Assembly (NCBI RefSeq): GCF_000719955.1
Contig: NZ_JOII01000028.1
Span: 1 to 64,000, forward strand
Reading direction: 5' to 3'
From: Streptomyces albidoflavus
Lineage (GTDB): Bacteria; Actinomycetota; Actinomycetes; Streptomycetales; Streptomycetaceae
DNA length: 64,000 bases
Below the pieces are notes generated by a model. It did no database searches and was not told the DNA's origin. It saw only the letters and a program-made list of their open reading frames with translations. The position numbers and the translations under genes are program-made. Below, one piece after another: positions 1-8,833 of this stretch (the stretch's first letter is position 1; each line of letters opens with the position of its first letter).

Positions 1-927
1 GCCCCCGCCCCCGACGAGGCACCCCCCGTCCCGCGCACCCGCCGCATCCCCGCCTACCCGGCCGCCGAACGTGCCGTCCGCGCCCTCGGCGAGGCCGTCC
101 GGTACGCCCAGTGGCGCCGCGAGGCCCAGCGCCCCGGCGGCGTACCGGAGTACGAGTCCATCGACGAGCGGGGCGCGGCCGCCGACATCACCCGGCTGCT
201 GGCCGCCGCCGCTCCCGGGGAGGAGGGCGCCGCGCCGCGCGCCCACACCCTCGGCGCCGAGGACACCCGGGCCCTCCTCGCCCGCTACGGCATCGAGGTC
301 CGCCCCACGCTCCCCGCGCCGGACCCGGACACCGCCGTCCGCGCCGCCGCCGAGCTGGGCTACCCGGTCGCCCTCAAGACCACCGCGCCCCACCTGCGCC
401 ACCGCGCCGACCTCGGCGGGGTCCGCCTCGACCTCGCCGACGAGGCCCAGCTGCGCCAGGCGTACGCCGAGCTGACCGGCCTCTTCGGCACCCCGGCCGA
501 GCTGCGGCCCGTGGTGCAGCCGATGGCGCCGCGCGGCGTCGACACCGTGGTGCGCACCGTCATCGACCCGGCGGTCGGCGCCGTCCTCACCTTCGGCCTG
601 GCCGGCGCCCCCTCCGAACTCCTCGGCGACACCGCCCACCGCCTCGTCCCCGTCACCGACCGGGACGCCACCGCGATGGTCCGCTCCATCCGCACCGCCC
701 CGCTCCTCTTCGGCTGGCGCGGCTCCGCCCCGGTCGACACCCCTGCCCTGGAGGAACTGCTGCAACGCGTCTCGCGGCTGGTCGACGACCACCCCGAGGT
801 CGTCGACGTGCAGCTGGAGCCGGTGGTGGTCGCCCCGCGCGGCGTCAGCGTCCTCGGCGCCTCGGTCCGCCTCGCCCCGCCCCCCGCCCGCGACGACCTC
901 GGCCCGCGCACCCTGCCCGCCTACTGA
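1..927 (+). CDS. ADP-forming acyl-CoA synthetase, C-terminal part (5' end outside window)
   Basis: The reading frame is open from base 1 and ends at TGA 925-927, giving the last 308 residues of a larger protein. The visible part matches the C-terminal ATP-grasp domain of NDP-forming acetate/acyl-CoA ligases. It has a conserved segment reading LARYGIEVRPTLPAPD, then ELGYPVALKT, a glycine-rich strand (HRADLGGVRLDL) and a QPMAPRGVDTVVRTVIDP strand. In the family this domain carries phosphoryl transfer to ADP during acyl-CoA/acyl-phosphate interconversion in the cytoplasm. In Streptomyces such proteins often also carry an N-terminal GNAT acetyltransferase domain, which would lie upstream. The family is well supported; substrate and full architecture cannot be judged from this fragment. 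Confidence 0.82.
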   Translation, partial: APAPDEAPPVPRTRRIPAYPAAERAVRALGEAVRYAQWRREAQRPGGVPEYESIDERGAAADITRLLAAAAPGEEGAAPRAHTLGAEDTRALLARYGIEVRPTLPAPDPDTAVRAAAELGYPVALKTTAPHLRHRADLGGVRLDLADEAQLRQAYAELTGLFGTPAELRPVVQPMAPRGVDTVVRTVIDPAVGAVLTFGLAGAPSELLGDTAHRLVPVTDRDATAMVRSIRTAPLLFGWRGSAPVDTPALEELLQRVSRLVDDHPEVVDVQLEPVVVAPRGVSVLGASVRLAPPPARDDLGPRTLPAY

Positions 928-999
928 GCGGCCCCGCCGCCCCGTCCCCCTCGCCCGGCCCGTCCCCAGCGGCCGGTGCGCCCCCGTAGGATGGTCCGC

Positions 1000-1599
1000 A
1001 TGGCTAAGACCGGTACGACGACCCAGGGGCTGCGCGCGGCGATCGAGCGCAGCGGCTACTACCCGGCCCTCGTGGCCGAGGCGGTGGAGGCCGCCGTGGG
1101 GGGCGAGCCCGTCGCGTCGTACCTGGTCCATCAGGAGACCACCTTCGACGCGAACGAGGTCCGCCGGCACGTCACGGTCCTGGTCCTCACCCCCACCCGG
1201 TTCATCGTCAGCCACACCGACGAGCAGGCCGCCGACTCCGGCTCGCCGACCGCGCTCGCCACCACCTCCACCGAATCGGTGAAGACCGGCCGGATCTCCT
1301 CGGTGGTCCTCAGCCGCGTCGTGGCCAACCCGGAGTCGTACACCCCGGGCACCCTGCCCCGCGAGGTCGTCCTGACCATCGGCTGGGGCGCGGTCTCCCG
1401 CATCGACCTGGAGCCCGCCGCCTGCGGCGACCCCAACTGCGAGGCCGACCACGGCTACACCGGCAGCTCCACCGCCGACGACCTGAGCCTGCGCGTCAGC
1501 GAGGCCGGCGACGGCCCCGACACCGTGCGGCAGGCGCTCGCCTTCGCCCAGGCGCTCTCGGAGGCGACGGCCGCCACCGCCACGCCGGCCGGCCGCTGA
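1000..1599 (+). CDS. DUF5998 family protein
   Basis: A 199-residue actinobacterial protein of unknown function, recognised from its N-terminus (MAKTGTTTQGLRAAIERSGY) and the central strand pattern LVLTPTRFIVSHTDE. The C-terminal half has a CGDPNCEADHGYTG segment whose two cysteines could bind metal. No signal peptide or membrane segment is visible. An in-frame ATG also lies at 991, but a TAGGAT -10-like hexamer at 987-992 overlaps it and sits 7 bases before ATG 1000. That is the layout of a leaderless Streptomyces transcript and favours 1000. The stop overlaps the next start by one base (TGATG), so the two genes are probably translationally coupled. Confidence 0.85.
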   Translation: MAKTGTTTQGLRAAIERSGYYPALVAEAVEAAVGGEPVASYLVHQETTFDANEVRRHVTVLVLTPTRFIVSHTDEQAADSGSPTALATTSTESVKTGRISSVVLSRVVANPESYTPGTLPREVVLTIGWGAVSRIDLEPAACGDPNCEADHGYTGSSTADDLSLRVSEAGDGPDTVRQALAFAQALSEATAATATPAGR

Positions 1600-2780
1600 T
1601 GCCCTCTTCCGCCTGGCCCGAGCCCCTTCCCCTCGCCTCCGCCCCCGTCCCGGCCTACGGCAGCGGCTCGCTCGCCGACCTGCTGCCCACGCTGGCCGCC
1701 GGCTCCGGCGTACCGGGCATGACGGCGACCCTCACCGAGCTGCCGCCCGCCGACCGCAACTGCGTGTTCCTCATCGACGGGCTCGGCTGGCACCAGCTGC
1801 TCGCCCACCCGGCCGAGGCGCCGTTCCTCTCCTCGCTCATCGCCACCTCGCGCGGTGGCACGGGGCAGCCGCTCACCGCGGGTTTCCCCGCCACCACCGC
1901 CACCTCGCTCGCCTCCGTCGGCACCGGCCGCACCCCCGGCGAGCACGGCCTGCCCGGGTACACCGCACTCAACCCGGACAGCGGCGAGCTGATGAACCAG
2001 CTCCGCTGGAAGCCCTGGACCGACCCGCACGCCTGGCAGCCGCACCCCACGGTCTTCTCCCTCGCCGACGCGGCAGGCGTCCACACCGCGCAGGTCTCCG
2101 CCCCCGGCTTCCACCACACCCCGCTCACCCAGGTCGCCCTCAGCGGCGGCACCTTCCACGGCCGTCTCTCCGGCGAGGAGCGGATGGACCTGGCCGCCGC
2201 CCAGCTCGCCGCCGGGGACCGCGCGCTGGTCTACACGTACTACAGCGAGGTCGACGGCAAGGGCCACCGCTTCGGCGTCGACTCCGACGCCTGGCGCGGC
2301 CAGCTGATGTACGTCGACGGGCTCGCCCGGCGCCTCGCCGAGCAGCTGCCCCCGCGCAGCGCCCTCTACATCACCGCCGACCACGGCATGGTCGACATCC
2401 CCTTCGACGACCGCCACCGCTTCGACGTCGACGAGGACTGGGAGCTGAACGCCGGCATCCGCCTCCTCGGCGGCGAGGGCCGCGCCCGCCACCTCTACGC
2501 CGTCCCGGGCGCCGCCCGCGACGTGCGCACCGTCTGGCGCGAGGTGCTGGGGGAGCAGTGCTGGGTGGCGGGCAGGGACGAGGCGATCGAGGCCGGCTGG
2601 TTCGGCCCGCACGTCGAGAAGCGGGTCCGTGACCGGCTCGGCGACGTCATCGTCGCCGCCCGGGACGACGTGGCGATCACCGCCACCCGCCGCGAGCCCA
2701 ACGAGTCGGCCCTGACCGGGATGCACGGCTCGATGACCCCGGCCGAGCAGCTGGTCCCGCTGCTGGAGGTCCGTACCTGA
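1599..2780 (+). CDS. alkaline phosphatase family protein (nucleotide pyrophosphatase/phosphodiesterase type)
   Basis: A 393-residue alkaline-phosphatase-superfamily hydrolase. Metal-site motifs appear in the expected order: VFLIDGLGWHQL (first metal aspartate), FPATTATSLASVGTGRTPGEHG (the nucleophilic threonine in the PATTAT segment), SEVDGKGHRFGVDS, ITADHGMVDIP and a late TGMHGSM histidine. This pattern fits the phosphodiesterase/nucleotide pyrophosphatase branch, which uses two metals, commonly zinc, and a threonine nucleophile. No secretion signal is evident, so the enzyme is probably cytoplasmic. Substrate is unknown. The start overlaps the DUF5998 stop, and a strong hairpin follows at 2788-2813. 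Confidence 0.87.
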   Translation: MPSSAWPEPLPLASAPVPAYGSGSLADLLPTLAAGSGVPGMTATLTELPPADRNCVFLIDGLGWHQLLAHPAEAPFLSSLIATSRGGTGQPLTAGFPATTATSLASVGTGRTPGEHGLPGYTALNPDSGELMNQLRWKPWTDPHAWQPHPTVFSLADAAGVHTAQVSAPGFHHTPLTQVALSGGTFHGRLSGEERMDLAAAQLAAGDRALVYTYYSEVDGKGHRFGVDSDAWRGQLMYVDGLARRLAEQLPPRSALYITADHGMVDIPFDDRHRFDVDEDWELNAGIRLLGGEGRARHLYAVPGAARDVRTVWREVLGEQCWVAGRDEAIEAGWFGPHVEKRVRDRLGDVIVAARDDVAITATRREPNESALTGMHGSMTPAEQLVPLLEVRT

Positions 2781-2787
2781 CGCCCGC

Positions 2788-2813
2788 GGCCCGGGCGGCG
2801 TACCGCCCGGGCC
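2788..2813. terminator. bidirectional hairpin terminator
   Basis: A perfect 11-bp inverted repeat (GGCCCGGGCGG / CCGCCCGGGCC) with a CGTA loop lies between two convergent genes ending at 2780 (+) and 2824 (-). No T-tract is visible on the + side, as is common for Streptomyces terminators. Confidence 0.7.
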
Positions 2814-2823
2814 CTCGGCGGCG

Positions 2824-3624
2824 TCAGGCCGGGGTGTCCGGCCGGGCCACCGTGAAGACCGCGCCCCAGGGGTCGGCCACCGTGGCGGTCCGGCCGTGCG
2901 ACCCGTCACGCGGCGGCCGCTGCACCCGCCCGCCCAGCTCGATGACCCGGTTGACCGTCTCGTCCGGGTCCTCGACCGCGAAGTGCGTGTGCCAGTGCGC
3001 CGCCCCCAGCTCGCCGAGCGCCTGCCCGACCCCCAGGACGGAGGCCACCGGGCGCCCGTCGAGCAGCAGCGTCGCGGCGTCCTCCGCCCCCTCCTCCCGC
3101 TCGGCCTCGAAACCGAACGCCGCCCGGTAGAACGGCAGGACACCGGCGGTCTCCCGGGTCACCAGCTCGTTCCACAGCACCGACCCGGGGACCCCCTCGA
3201 CGGCGGCGCCCCGGTGCTCGCGGCCCTGCCAGATCCCGAAGGTGGCACCCGAGGGGTCGGCCGCCAGGGCCATCCGCCCGGCCTCCTCCGCGTCCAGCGG
3301 GCCCACCCCGACCGTGCCGCCGCAGTGCCGCACGGTCCCGGCCGTCTCGTCCACGTCGTCCGCCGCCAGATAGGGCGTCCACGCGACCGGCAGCGACTGC
3401 CCCTCGGGCATCCGCCCGATCCCGGCCACCACCCGGCCGTCCAGCAACGCCCGCGCGTACGGCCCGAGTTGCTCCGGTCCGGGCCGGAACTCCCAGCCGA
3501 AGAGCCGTCCGTAGAACTCCTGGCTCGCCACCGGGTCGTCGGCCATCAGGCTCACCCAGCAGGGTGTGCCGGGCACCGGCCGCTCAGTTCTCTGATCCAC
3601 CGTCTGCCCACGCACCACACTCAT
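2824..3624 (-). CDS. VOC family protein (two glyoxalase/bleomycin-resistance domains)
   Basis: A 266-residue protein with two tandem vicinal-oxygen-chelate domains. Domain 1 covers about residues 12-130 (PGTPCWVSLMADDPVASQEFYGRLFGWEF) and domain 2 about 140-262 (VLWNELVTRETAGVLPFYRAAFGFE, ending ATVADPWGAVFTV). Two-domain VOC proteins of this type are common in Streptomyces as metal-dependent dioxygenase, isomerase or small-molecule-binding folds; substrate is not predictable here. A longer frame extends upstream to 3768, but the ATG at 3624 has a good GGAGAG ribosome site and begins just before the first VOC strand, so it is preferred. The gene is convergent with the phosphatase gene. Confidence 0.85.
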   Translation of the reverse strand: MSVVRGQTVDQRTERPVPGTPCWVSLMADDPVASQEFYGRLFGWEFRPGPEQLGPYARALLDGRVVAGIGRMPEGQSLPVAWTPYLAADDVDETAGTVRHCGGTVGVGPLDAEEAGRMALAADPSGATFGIWQGREHRGAAVEGVPGSVLWNELVTRETAGVLPFYRAAFGFEAEREEGAEDAATLLLDGRPVASVLGVGQALGELGAAHWHTHFAVEDPDETVNRVIELGGRVQRPPRDGSHGRTATVADPWGAVFTVARPDTPA

Positions 3625-3869
3625 CTGCCACTCTCTCCTCGGACCGTCCGTCGTCGGGCACGCGCCGGGCCCGCACCCGGACCGCACCACGCGTAAGCGC
3701 AGCCTGCCCGATCCGTTGTTTCTCACCCGTTGCCACGCCATGGCCTTGAGGTCACAGTCCGGGATCACCCGGTGTACGTGAGTCCGTACAGACGGTACGC
3801 CGTGCGGGCGATCCGGTCACCTTCTCCGGTGAAGCCGGCCTGGCGGCGCCGGTGCGCGAGGATGGCCCC

Positions 3870-4697
3870 ATGAACGCGATCATCTCCGCCACCGCACTCG
3901 CCGGGGAGCTCCAGGGCCCCCGCCCGCCCGTCCTGCTCGACGTCCGCTGGCAGCTCGGCGGCCCCGACCAGCGCCCCGCCTACCTGGCGGGTCACCTGCC
4001 CGGCGCCGTCCACGTGGACCTGGACGGCGAGTTGGCCGGCGGCCCGGGGAAGGGCGGGCGCCACCCGCTGCCGGACGTCGAGGCGTTCGGCGCCGCGATG
4101 CGCGCGGCCGGGGTGGACGCCGGCCGCCCGGTCGTCACCTACGACGGCGGCCAGGGCTGGGCGGCGGCCCGCGCCTGGTGGCTGCTGCGCTGGGCCGGCC
4201 ACCCCGAGGTACGCGTCCTCGACGGCGGGCTCGCCGCCTGGGACGGGCCGCTGGAGGAGGGTGAAGTCACGCCGGAGCCGGGTGACTTCACCCCGGAACC
4301 GGGCCGGTTGGAGCTGCTGGACGCCGACGGCGCCGCCGCGCTCGCCGCCTCCGGGGTGCTCCTGGACGCCCGCGCCGCCGAGCGGTACCGGGGCGACGTC
4401 GAGCCCATCGACCGGGTCGGCGGCCACATCCCGGGCGCCGTCTCCGCCCCGACCACCGAGAACACCGGCGAGGACGGCCGCCTGCTCCCCGCCGCCGAAC
4501 TCGCCGGCCGCTTCGCCGCCCTGGGCGCGAACCCCGGCAGGAAGGTCGGTGTCTACTGCGGGTCCGGCGTCTCCGGCGCCCACGAGGTGCTGGCCCTGGC
4601 GGTGGCCGGCGTCGACGCCGCCCTCTACGTCGGCTCCTGGTCCGACTGGTCCGCCGACCCCGACCGCCCCGTCGCCACCGGCCCGCAGCCGGGCTGA
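3870..4697 (+). CDS. sseA: sulfurtransferase, thiosulfate/3-mercaptopyruvate type (tandem rhodanese)
   Basis: A 275-residue protein with two rhodanese domains. The first, inactive domain starts with PPVLLDVRWQLGG and contains GHLPGAVHVDLD. The second contains GHIPGAVSAP and the catalytic loop VYCGSGVSG, whose cysteine carries the persulfide. The CGSGVS-type loop fits the thiosulfate/3-mercaptopyruvate sulfurtransferase family, which moves sulfane sulfur to cyanide or thiol acceptors in the cytoplasm. ATG 3870 was chosen over the upstream in-frame GTG 3852 because the conserved first domain begins directly after it. The symbol follows the usual family name; donor preference is not shown by sequence. 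Confidence 0.85.
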   Translation: MNAIISATALAGELQGPRPPVLLDVRWQLGGPDQRPAYLAGHLPGAVHVDLDGELAGGPGKGGRHPLPDVEAFGAAMRAAGVDAGRPVVTYDGGQGWAAARAWWLLRWAGHPEVRVLDGGLAAWDGPLEEGEVTPEPGDFTPEPGRLELLDADGAAALAASGVLLDARAAERYRGDVEPIDRVGGHIPGAVSAPTTENTGEDGRLLPAAELAGRFAALGANPGRKVGVYCGSGVSGAHEVLALAVAGVDAALYVGSWSDWSADPDRPVATGPQPG

Positions 4698-4707
4698 CCC
4701 GCACCGC

Positions 4708-4753
4708 ACAGCAGGACGGCCCGCACACCTCGCCGGTGTACGGGCCGTGCTGT
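4708..4753. terminator. bidirectional hairpin terminator
   Basis: A composite stem lies between convergent genes ending at 4697 (+) and 4774 (-). The arms ACAGCA/TGCTGT and CGGCCCG/CGGGCCG are joined by a small bulge, with ACACC/GGTGT closing the top. Confidence 0.65.
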
Positions 4754-4773
4754 TCAGCGGGTCCGGAGAACCG

Positions 4774-5802
4774 CTACTCCTTGTTCTTGCGGCGGGTGCC
4801 GAAGACGATCTCGTCCCAGCTCGGCACGGCGGCCCGGCGGCCGGGCCGGACGCCGTCCGCCTCGGCCTGCCGGTCGGTGGAACCGATCAGCCGGTCGCGG
4901 TGGGCCGCCACCGCCCGTGGCATGAGCACGTCCGCGTAGGCCGAACCGGCCGAGGCGGCGGGCGCCGGGGGCTCCTCGGCCTCCTGCTCGGGCTCCTCCA
5001 GCGGACGCTCGGCCGCCGGGCGCTCGGGCACCACCATGTCGCCACGGAAGCTCGGCACCGCCTCCAGCAGGCTGGTCAGCGAGTCCCGGCCGCCCTGCTC
5101 GGCGGTGGCGGGCAGCTCCTCGGTCTCCGGCTCCACCGCGTGCGGGCCGCGCTCGGGGCGCTCCGGACGCTCCCTCGGCAGCCGGGCGATCCGGGGCACG
5201 AAGGGGAAGCTGGGCTCGGGCGCCGACACGTCGTCGGACTCGCCGATCAGCGAACGGGCCTCGTCGTCCACGGCCTGCACGAGGCGGCGCGGCGGGTCGT
5301 AGCTCCAGCTCGCCGAGTGCCGCTCACCCGCGACGCCGTAGACCAGCAGGACTTCCCAGGTGCCGTCGTCGCGGCGCCAGGAGTCCCACTGCACGGTGTC
5401 GCGGTCGGCGCCGCGCAGCAGCAGGCGCTCGCGGACGGCCTCGCCGAGCTGGGGGCCGGTGTTCTCGCCGGGCCGGCGGACGGGAGTCTTGCGGGCGCGC
5501 TCGGCCATGAAGGCGCGCTCGGCGAGGACGGGGCCCTCGAAGCGGCGGACGCGGTCCACGGGGATTCCGGCGAGCGAGGCGACCTCCTCGGCGGAGGCAC
5601 CGGCCCTTATCCGCGCCTGGATGTCGCGCGGGCGCAGGTGACTCTCGACCTCGATCTCGATCTGGCCGAGACGGGGCCGGTCACCGCGGACGGCGGCCCG
5701 GAGCCGCTCATCGATCGGAAGCGTGTACTCCGTACTGTCCGCAGCTTTGAGCACCAGCCGTGTGCCGTCGTTGCTGACGGCCACGACACGCAGTTCGGGC
5801 AT
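4774..5802 (-). CDS. sepH: septation protein SepH
   Basis: A 342-residue protein recognised as SepH (DUF3071). It has the conserved N-terminus MPELRVVAVSNDGTRLVLKA, then a helix-turn-helix-like segment (RPRDIQARIRAGASAEEVAS, followed by IPVDRVRRFEGPVLAERAFM), an RRDDGTWEVLLVY strand and a low-complexity acidic/proline C-terminus ending in NKE. In Streptomyces SepH stimulates FtsZ assembly and is needed for efficient sporulation septation; it acts at cytoplasmic Z-rings. ATG 5802 begins the conserved domain, and the extra in-frame 48 codons upstream look non-coding. Its neighbours (HemH, CutRS, Dut downstream) agree with the usual Streptomyces order. Confidence 0.93.
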   Translation of the reverse strand: MPELRVVAVSNDGTRLVLKAADSTEYTLPIDERLRAAVRGDRPRLGQIEIEVESHLRPRDIQARIRAGASAEEVASLAGIPVDRVRRFEGPVLAERAFMAERARKTPVRRPGENTGPQLGEAVRERLLLRGADRDTVQWDSWRRDDGTWEVLLVYGVAGERHSASWSYDPPRRLVQAVDDEARSLIGESDDVSAPEPSFPFVPRIARLPRERPERPERGPHAVEPETEELPATAEQGGRDSLTSLLEAVPSFRGDMVVPERPAAERPLEEPEQEAEEPPAPAASAGSAYADVLMPRAVAAHRDRLIGSTDRQAEADGVRPGRRAAVPSWDEIVFGTRRKNKE

Positions 5803-6279
5803 GGGGACCTCCCGGGTGGTGCCTGCCGACGTCACGTGCGTCGCTGCTTCCGCTAGTCGTGTGTGGTCTGCCCGGGTGCAGCCGACCACAACCTTGCCGA
5901 GTTGTTCGGTGGGCCGGATGTGAGTCCCGCGCCACCGTGATGTCACCGTTCCTGACTGAAGCCGCGCGGCGTGCCCGCGCTGCTCACCCGGTGCCGTGAA
6001 GCCCTCTCCCGCGGCTCCGGCCGACCCCTCGGGGCCTGAAGGAAACCCAGGTGGGAGACCGGACCCAGGGCTCGCAACAGTACTCCATTCGGGCCACGGG
6101 GGTGGACCGGCACGCCGCTGAACTTCTCACAGGGAGCGGGAGTTGGTCGACGCCTTTGTCGTCCGGCGCCTCCGCGAGGTGGCCTGCTTCACAAAACCCC
6201 CAGAAGCGGAACCATTCGATTCGCCCAATTGTCGTTTTGTGGTGCAGGGTGAACGAGAAGGGCGAAAACGAGGCGGGAG
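5803..6279. other. 477-bp divergent intergenic region, sepH / 6280 gene
   Basis: This spacer separates the divergent sepH (-) and the membrane-protein gene at 6280 (+), so it must hold promoters for both. The part near 6190-6260 is relatively AT-rich for this genome. I found no convincing coding frame, RNA gene, long inverted repeat or confident -35/-10 pair. Confidence 0.5.
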
Positions 6280-7464
6280 ATGCGCGAGACCACGCAGGTG
6301 AAGGAAGTCGGCACCCGGAGCGGTGAGGAGCCGCAAGAGGAAGCGAAGCGCATCGATCTGAGTGTCCCCCAGGTCGCGGGCTCCGCCGTGGCCGCGGTCG
6401 CGGGCGCCGTCGCCGCCTCCCAGCTCGGTGTCTACGGCACCGTCATCGGCGCCGGCGTGATGAGTGTGGTCGCCACCACCGGAGGCAGCGTCTTCCAGCA
6501 CCTCTTCCGCCGCACCGGCGAGCAGATACGAGACGTCGCGCACGTCCGCCCCAAGGGCGAGCCGGGCCCCGACGTCCCCGACACCTTCCGCGCCGACCCG
6601 GAGCCGGACCCGCTCACCGACCCCGCCCCCGGCCGCGTCGCCTCCGCCGACCCCGCCACCGCCCACACGGTCCCGGGCGACCCCCCGGCTCCGGTCGAGG
6701 CCACCCAGCTCCTGGGCCGGATCGATCCCGCCGCCCCGCGCCCCGCCGACGCCGAGGCCACCCAGCTCCTGGGCCAGGCCGACCCGGAGGCGACCCAGCT
6801 CCTGAGTCAGGCAGACCCCGGGGCGACCCAGCTCCTCGGCCAGGCCGGCCCCGACGCCACCCGTGCTCTCCGTGTCCCGGCCGCCGATCCCGCCGAGGCC
6901 GACCAGGCCACCCGTCTCCTGCGCGCCGTACCCGAGCCGTCCGGACCGGAGACCGGGGAGTTCGGGGAGGCCACCACCCACCAGGCGCGGACCGGCCGCT
7001 GGAAGCGGTCGCTGATCAGCGCGGCCGCCGTCTTCGTCCTGGCGATGGGCGGGATCACCGGCTGGGAGCTGGTCTCCGGCCACGCCCTGAGCGGCGACTC
7101 GGGTCCCACCATCAGCCACCTCACCGGCAACCGCTCCCAGCCCTCCGGCGACCAGGAGGAGGAGAAGGCGCCCGCGCCCGAGGAGACACCCTCCGGCGAG
7201 GCGCCCTCGGACGGCGGCTCGGGCGCCCCGTCCACCCAGGACCCGGAGGACGGCACCTCCTCCACCGGCACGCCCGAGGAGGGGACGAGCCCGGCGCCCA
7301 CCCGGCCCGGGCAGCAGCCCGGGACCCCGGACGACTCCACCGGCGACCGGAGCCCCACGCCCACCCCGACCCCCTCGGCCGGGGAGCCGGAGCAGCCGAC
7401 CGGCCAGCCGTCCGGGGGCGTGCCCTCCGGGGCCGCGCCCGAGGAGGGCGCCCCCGCCGGGTGA
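6280..7464 (+). CDS. membrane-anchored Pro/Thr-rich protein with ATQLL repeats
   Basis: An uncharacterised 394-residue protein. Residues about 28-68 are hydrophobic and glycine/alanine-rich (AGSAVAAVAGAVAASQ, then VYGTVIGAGVMSVVATTGG), like small paired membrane helices. Residues about 145-215 contain four EATQLL or GATQLL units plus two degenerate copies (DATRALR and QATRLLR). A second hydrophobic segment near residues 245-268 (SLISAAAVFVLAMGGITGWE) is followed by about 125 residues of Pro/Glu/Gly/Ser/Thr-rich sequence, typical of a cell-wall-spanning tail. The acidic-A-T-Q repeats resemble phosphothreonine acceptor sites read by FHA domains, which is an inference. ATG 6280 has a GGCGGGAG ribosome site. 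Confidence 0.72.
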   Translation: MRETTQVKEVGTRSGEEPQEEAKRIDLSVPQVAGSAVAAVAGAVAASQLGVYGTVIGAGVMSVVATTGGSVFQHLFRRTGEQIRDVAHVRPKGEPGPDVPDTFRADPEPDPLTDPAPGRVASADPATAHTVPGDPPAPVEATQLLGRIDPAAPRPADAEATQLLGQADPEATQLLSQADPGATQLLGQAGPDATRALRVPAADPAEADQATRLLRAVPEPSGPETGEFGEATTHQARTGRWKRSLISAAAVFVLAMGGITGWELVSGHALSGDSGPTISHLTGNRSQPSGDQEEEKAPAPEETPSGEAPSDGGSGAPSTQDPEDGTSSTGTPEEGTSPAPTRPGQQPGTPDDSTGDRSPTPTPTPSAGEPEQPTGQPSGGVPSGAAPEEGAPAG

Positions 7465-7483
7465 CCGGCGCGGGGGAGCGGGG

Positions 7484-8833
7484 TCAGTCGCCCAGCACGC
7501 GCCGCAGGTAGTCGTTGCCGAAGAGCCGGTCGGGGTCGAGGCGGTCGCGCAGCGCCGTGAACTCGGCGAAGCGGGGGTAGACCTCGGCGAAGTACTCCGC
7601 GTCCCTGGTGTGGATCTTGCCCCAGTGCGGCCGGCCCTCGTGGGCGGTGAAGATCCGCTCGGCGGCGGTGAAGTACGCCTGGTACGGCGTCCCCTTGTAG
7701 AGGTGGACGGCGATGTAGGCGGTCTCCCGGCCGGAGGCGGTGGAGAGGGCGATGTCGTCGGCGGGGGCCGTCCGCACCTCCACCGGGAAGCTCACCCGCA
7801 GCGGGGAGCGGTCCACCATCGCGCGCAGTTCGCGCAGCGCGGGGACCAGGGCCTCGCGCGGCACGGCGTACTCCATCTCCACGAAGCGGACGCGGCGCGG
7901 GGAGGTGAAGACCTTGTAGGGGATGTCCGTGTAGGTGCGGGCGGAGAGGGCGCGGCTGGAGAGGCGGGCCAGGGAGGGGATGGTCGCCGGGACCGCGCGG
8001 CCCAGGGTGTTGGCGGCCTGGAAGACGCCGTTGGAGAGGAACTCGTCCTCGAACCAGCCGCTGAGGCGGCCCACGGGGGCGGCGGGACCCGCGGTGCGGT
8101 TGTTCCGCTTGGTGGAGCAGTTGCCGGTGTGCGGGAACCAGTAGAACTCGAAGTGCTCGTTCTCCGCGACGAGCTGGTCGAACTCGGCGGTGACCTGGTC
8201 GAACCCCATGGGCTCCTCGCGGGCCCGCAGCAGGAAGACCGGCTCGACGGCGAAGGTCAGCGAGGTGATCACGCCGAGCGCGCCGAGCCCGATCCGGGCG
8301 GCGGCGAAGAGTTCCGGGTTCTGCTCGCGGGAGCAGCTGAGGAGGGAGCCGTCGGCGGTGACCAGCTCCAGCGCGGTGATCTGCGCGGAGAGGGAGGCCG
8401 AGGCGCGTCCGGTGCCGTGGGTGCCGGTGCTGGTCGCCCCGGCCACCGTCTGCTCCATGATGTCGCCCATGTTGGTCAGCGACAGGCCCTCGCGGGCCAG
8501 GGCCACGTTGAGCCGCTTCAGCGGGGTGCCGGCGGCGACCGTGACGGTCCCGGCCTCGTGGTCGATCTGGATGCCGGTCAGCAGGTCGGGGCGTATCAGC
8601 AGGCCGTCGGTGGCGGCCGCCGCGGTGAAGGAGTGGCCGGTGCCGACCGCCTTCACCCGCATCCCGCGCGCCGCCGCGTCGCGTACCGCGCCGGCCAGTT
8701 CGGCGGCCGAGGCGGGGACGGTCTCGCGGGCCGGGCGGGCCGCGACCGTCCCCGCCCAGTTACGCCAGGTCCCGTTCCGGGTGCGTACCGGACTCGCCGT
8801 CCTGGTGCTGCCCAGCGTCTGCTGCTCGTCCAT
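7484..8833 (-). CDS. D-arabinono-1,4-lactone/L-gulonolactone oxidase family FAD protein
   Basis: A 449-residue flavoprotein of the vanillyl-alcohol-oxidase superfamily. The N-terminal FAD-binding domain shows [14 protein letters not shown], then MRVKAVGTGHSFT and NMGDIMEQTVAGATSTGTHG. The C-terminal ALO domain ends with a typical GRPHWGKIHTRDAEYFAEVY and DPDRLFGNDYLRRVLG. The HWGK segment is characteristic of aldonolactone and alditol oxidases, which oxidise sugar lactones or alditols with O2. There is no secretion signal, so it is probably cytoplasmic. Its 5' end overlaps the upstream MFS gene by 74 bases on the same strand, suggesting one transcript. Confidence 0.88.
   Translation of the reverse strand: MDEQQTLGSTRTASPVRTRNGTWRNWAGTVAARPARETVPASAAELAGAVRDAAARGMRVKAVGTGHSFTAAAATDGLLIRPDLLTGIQIDHEAGTVTVAAGTPLKRLNVALAREGLSLTNMGDIMEQTVAGATSTGTHGTGRASASLSAQITALELVTADGSLLSCSREQNPELFAAARIGLGALGVITSLTFAVEPVFLLRAREEPMGFDQVTAEFDQLVAENEHFEFYWFPHTGNCSTKRNNRTAGPAAPVGRLSGWFEDEFLSNGVFQAANTLGRAVPATIPSLARLSSRALSARTYTDIPYKVFTSPRRVRFVEMEYAVPREALVPALRELRAMVDRSPLRVSFPVEVRTAPADDIALSTASGRETAYIAVHLYKGTPYQAYFTAAERIFTAHEGRPHWGKIHTRDAEYFAEVYPRFAEFTALRDRLDPDRLFGNDYLRRVLGD

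Noticed and set aside
1455..3143. A 562-codon minus-strand frame across the phosphatase gene.
   Set aside because: No recognisable motif, overlaps two well-supported genes, and has shadow-frame composition.
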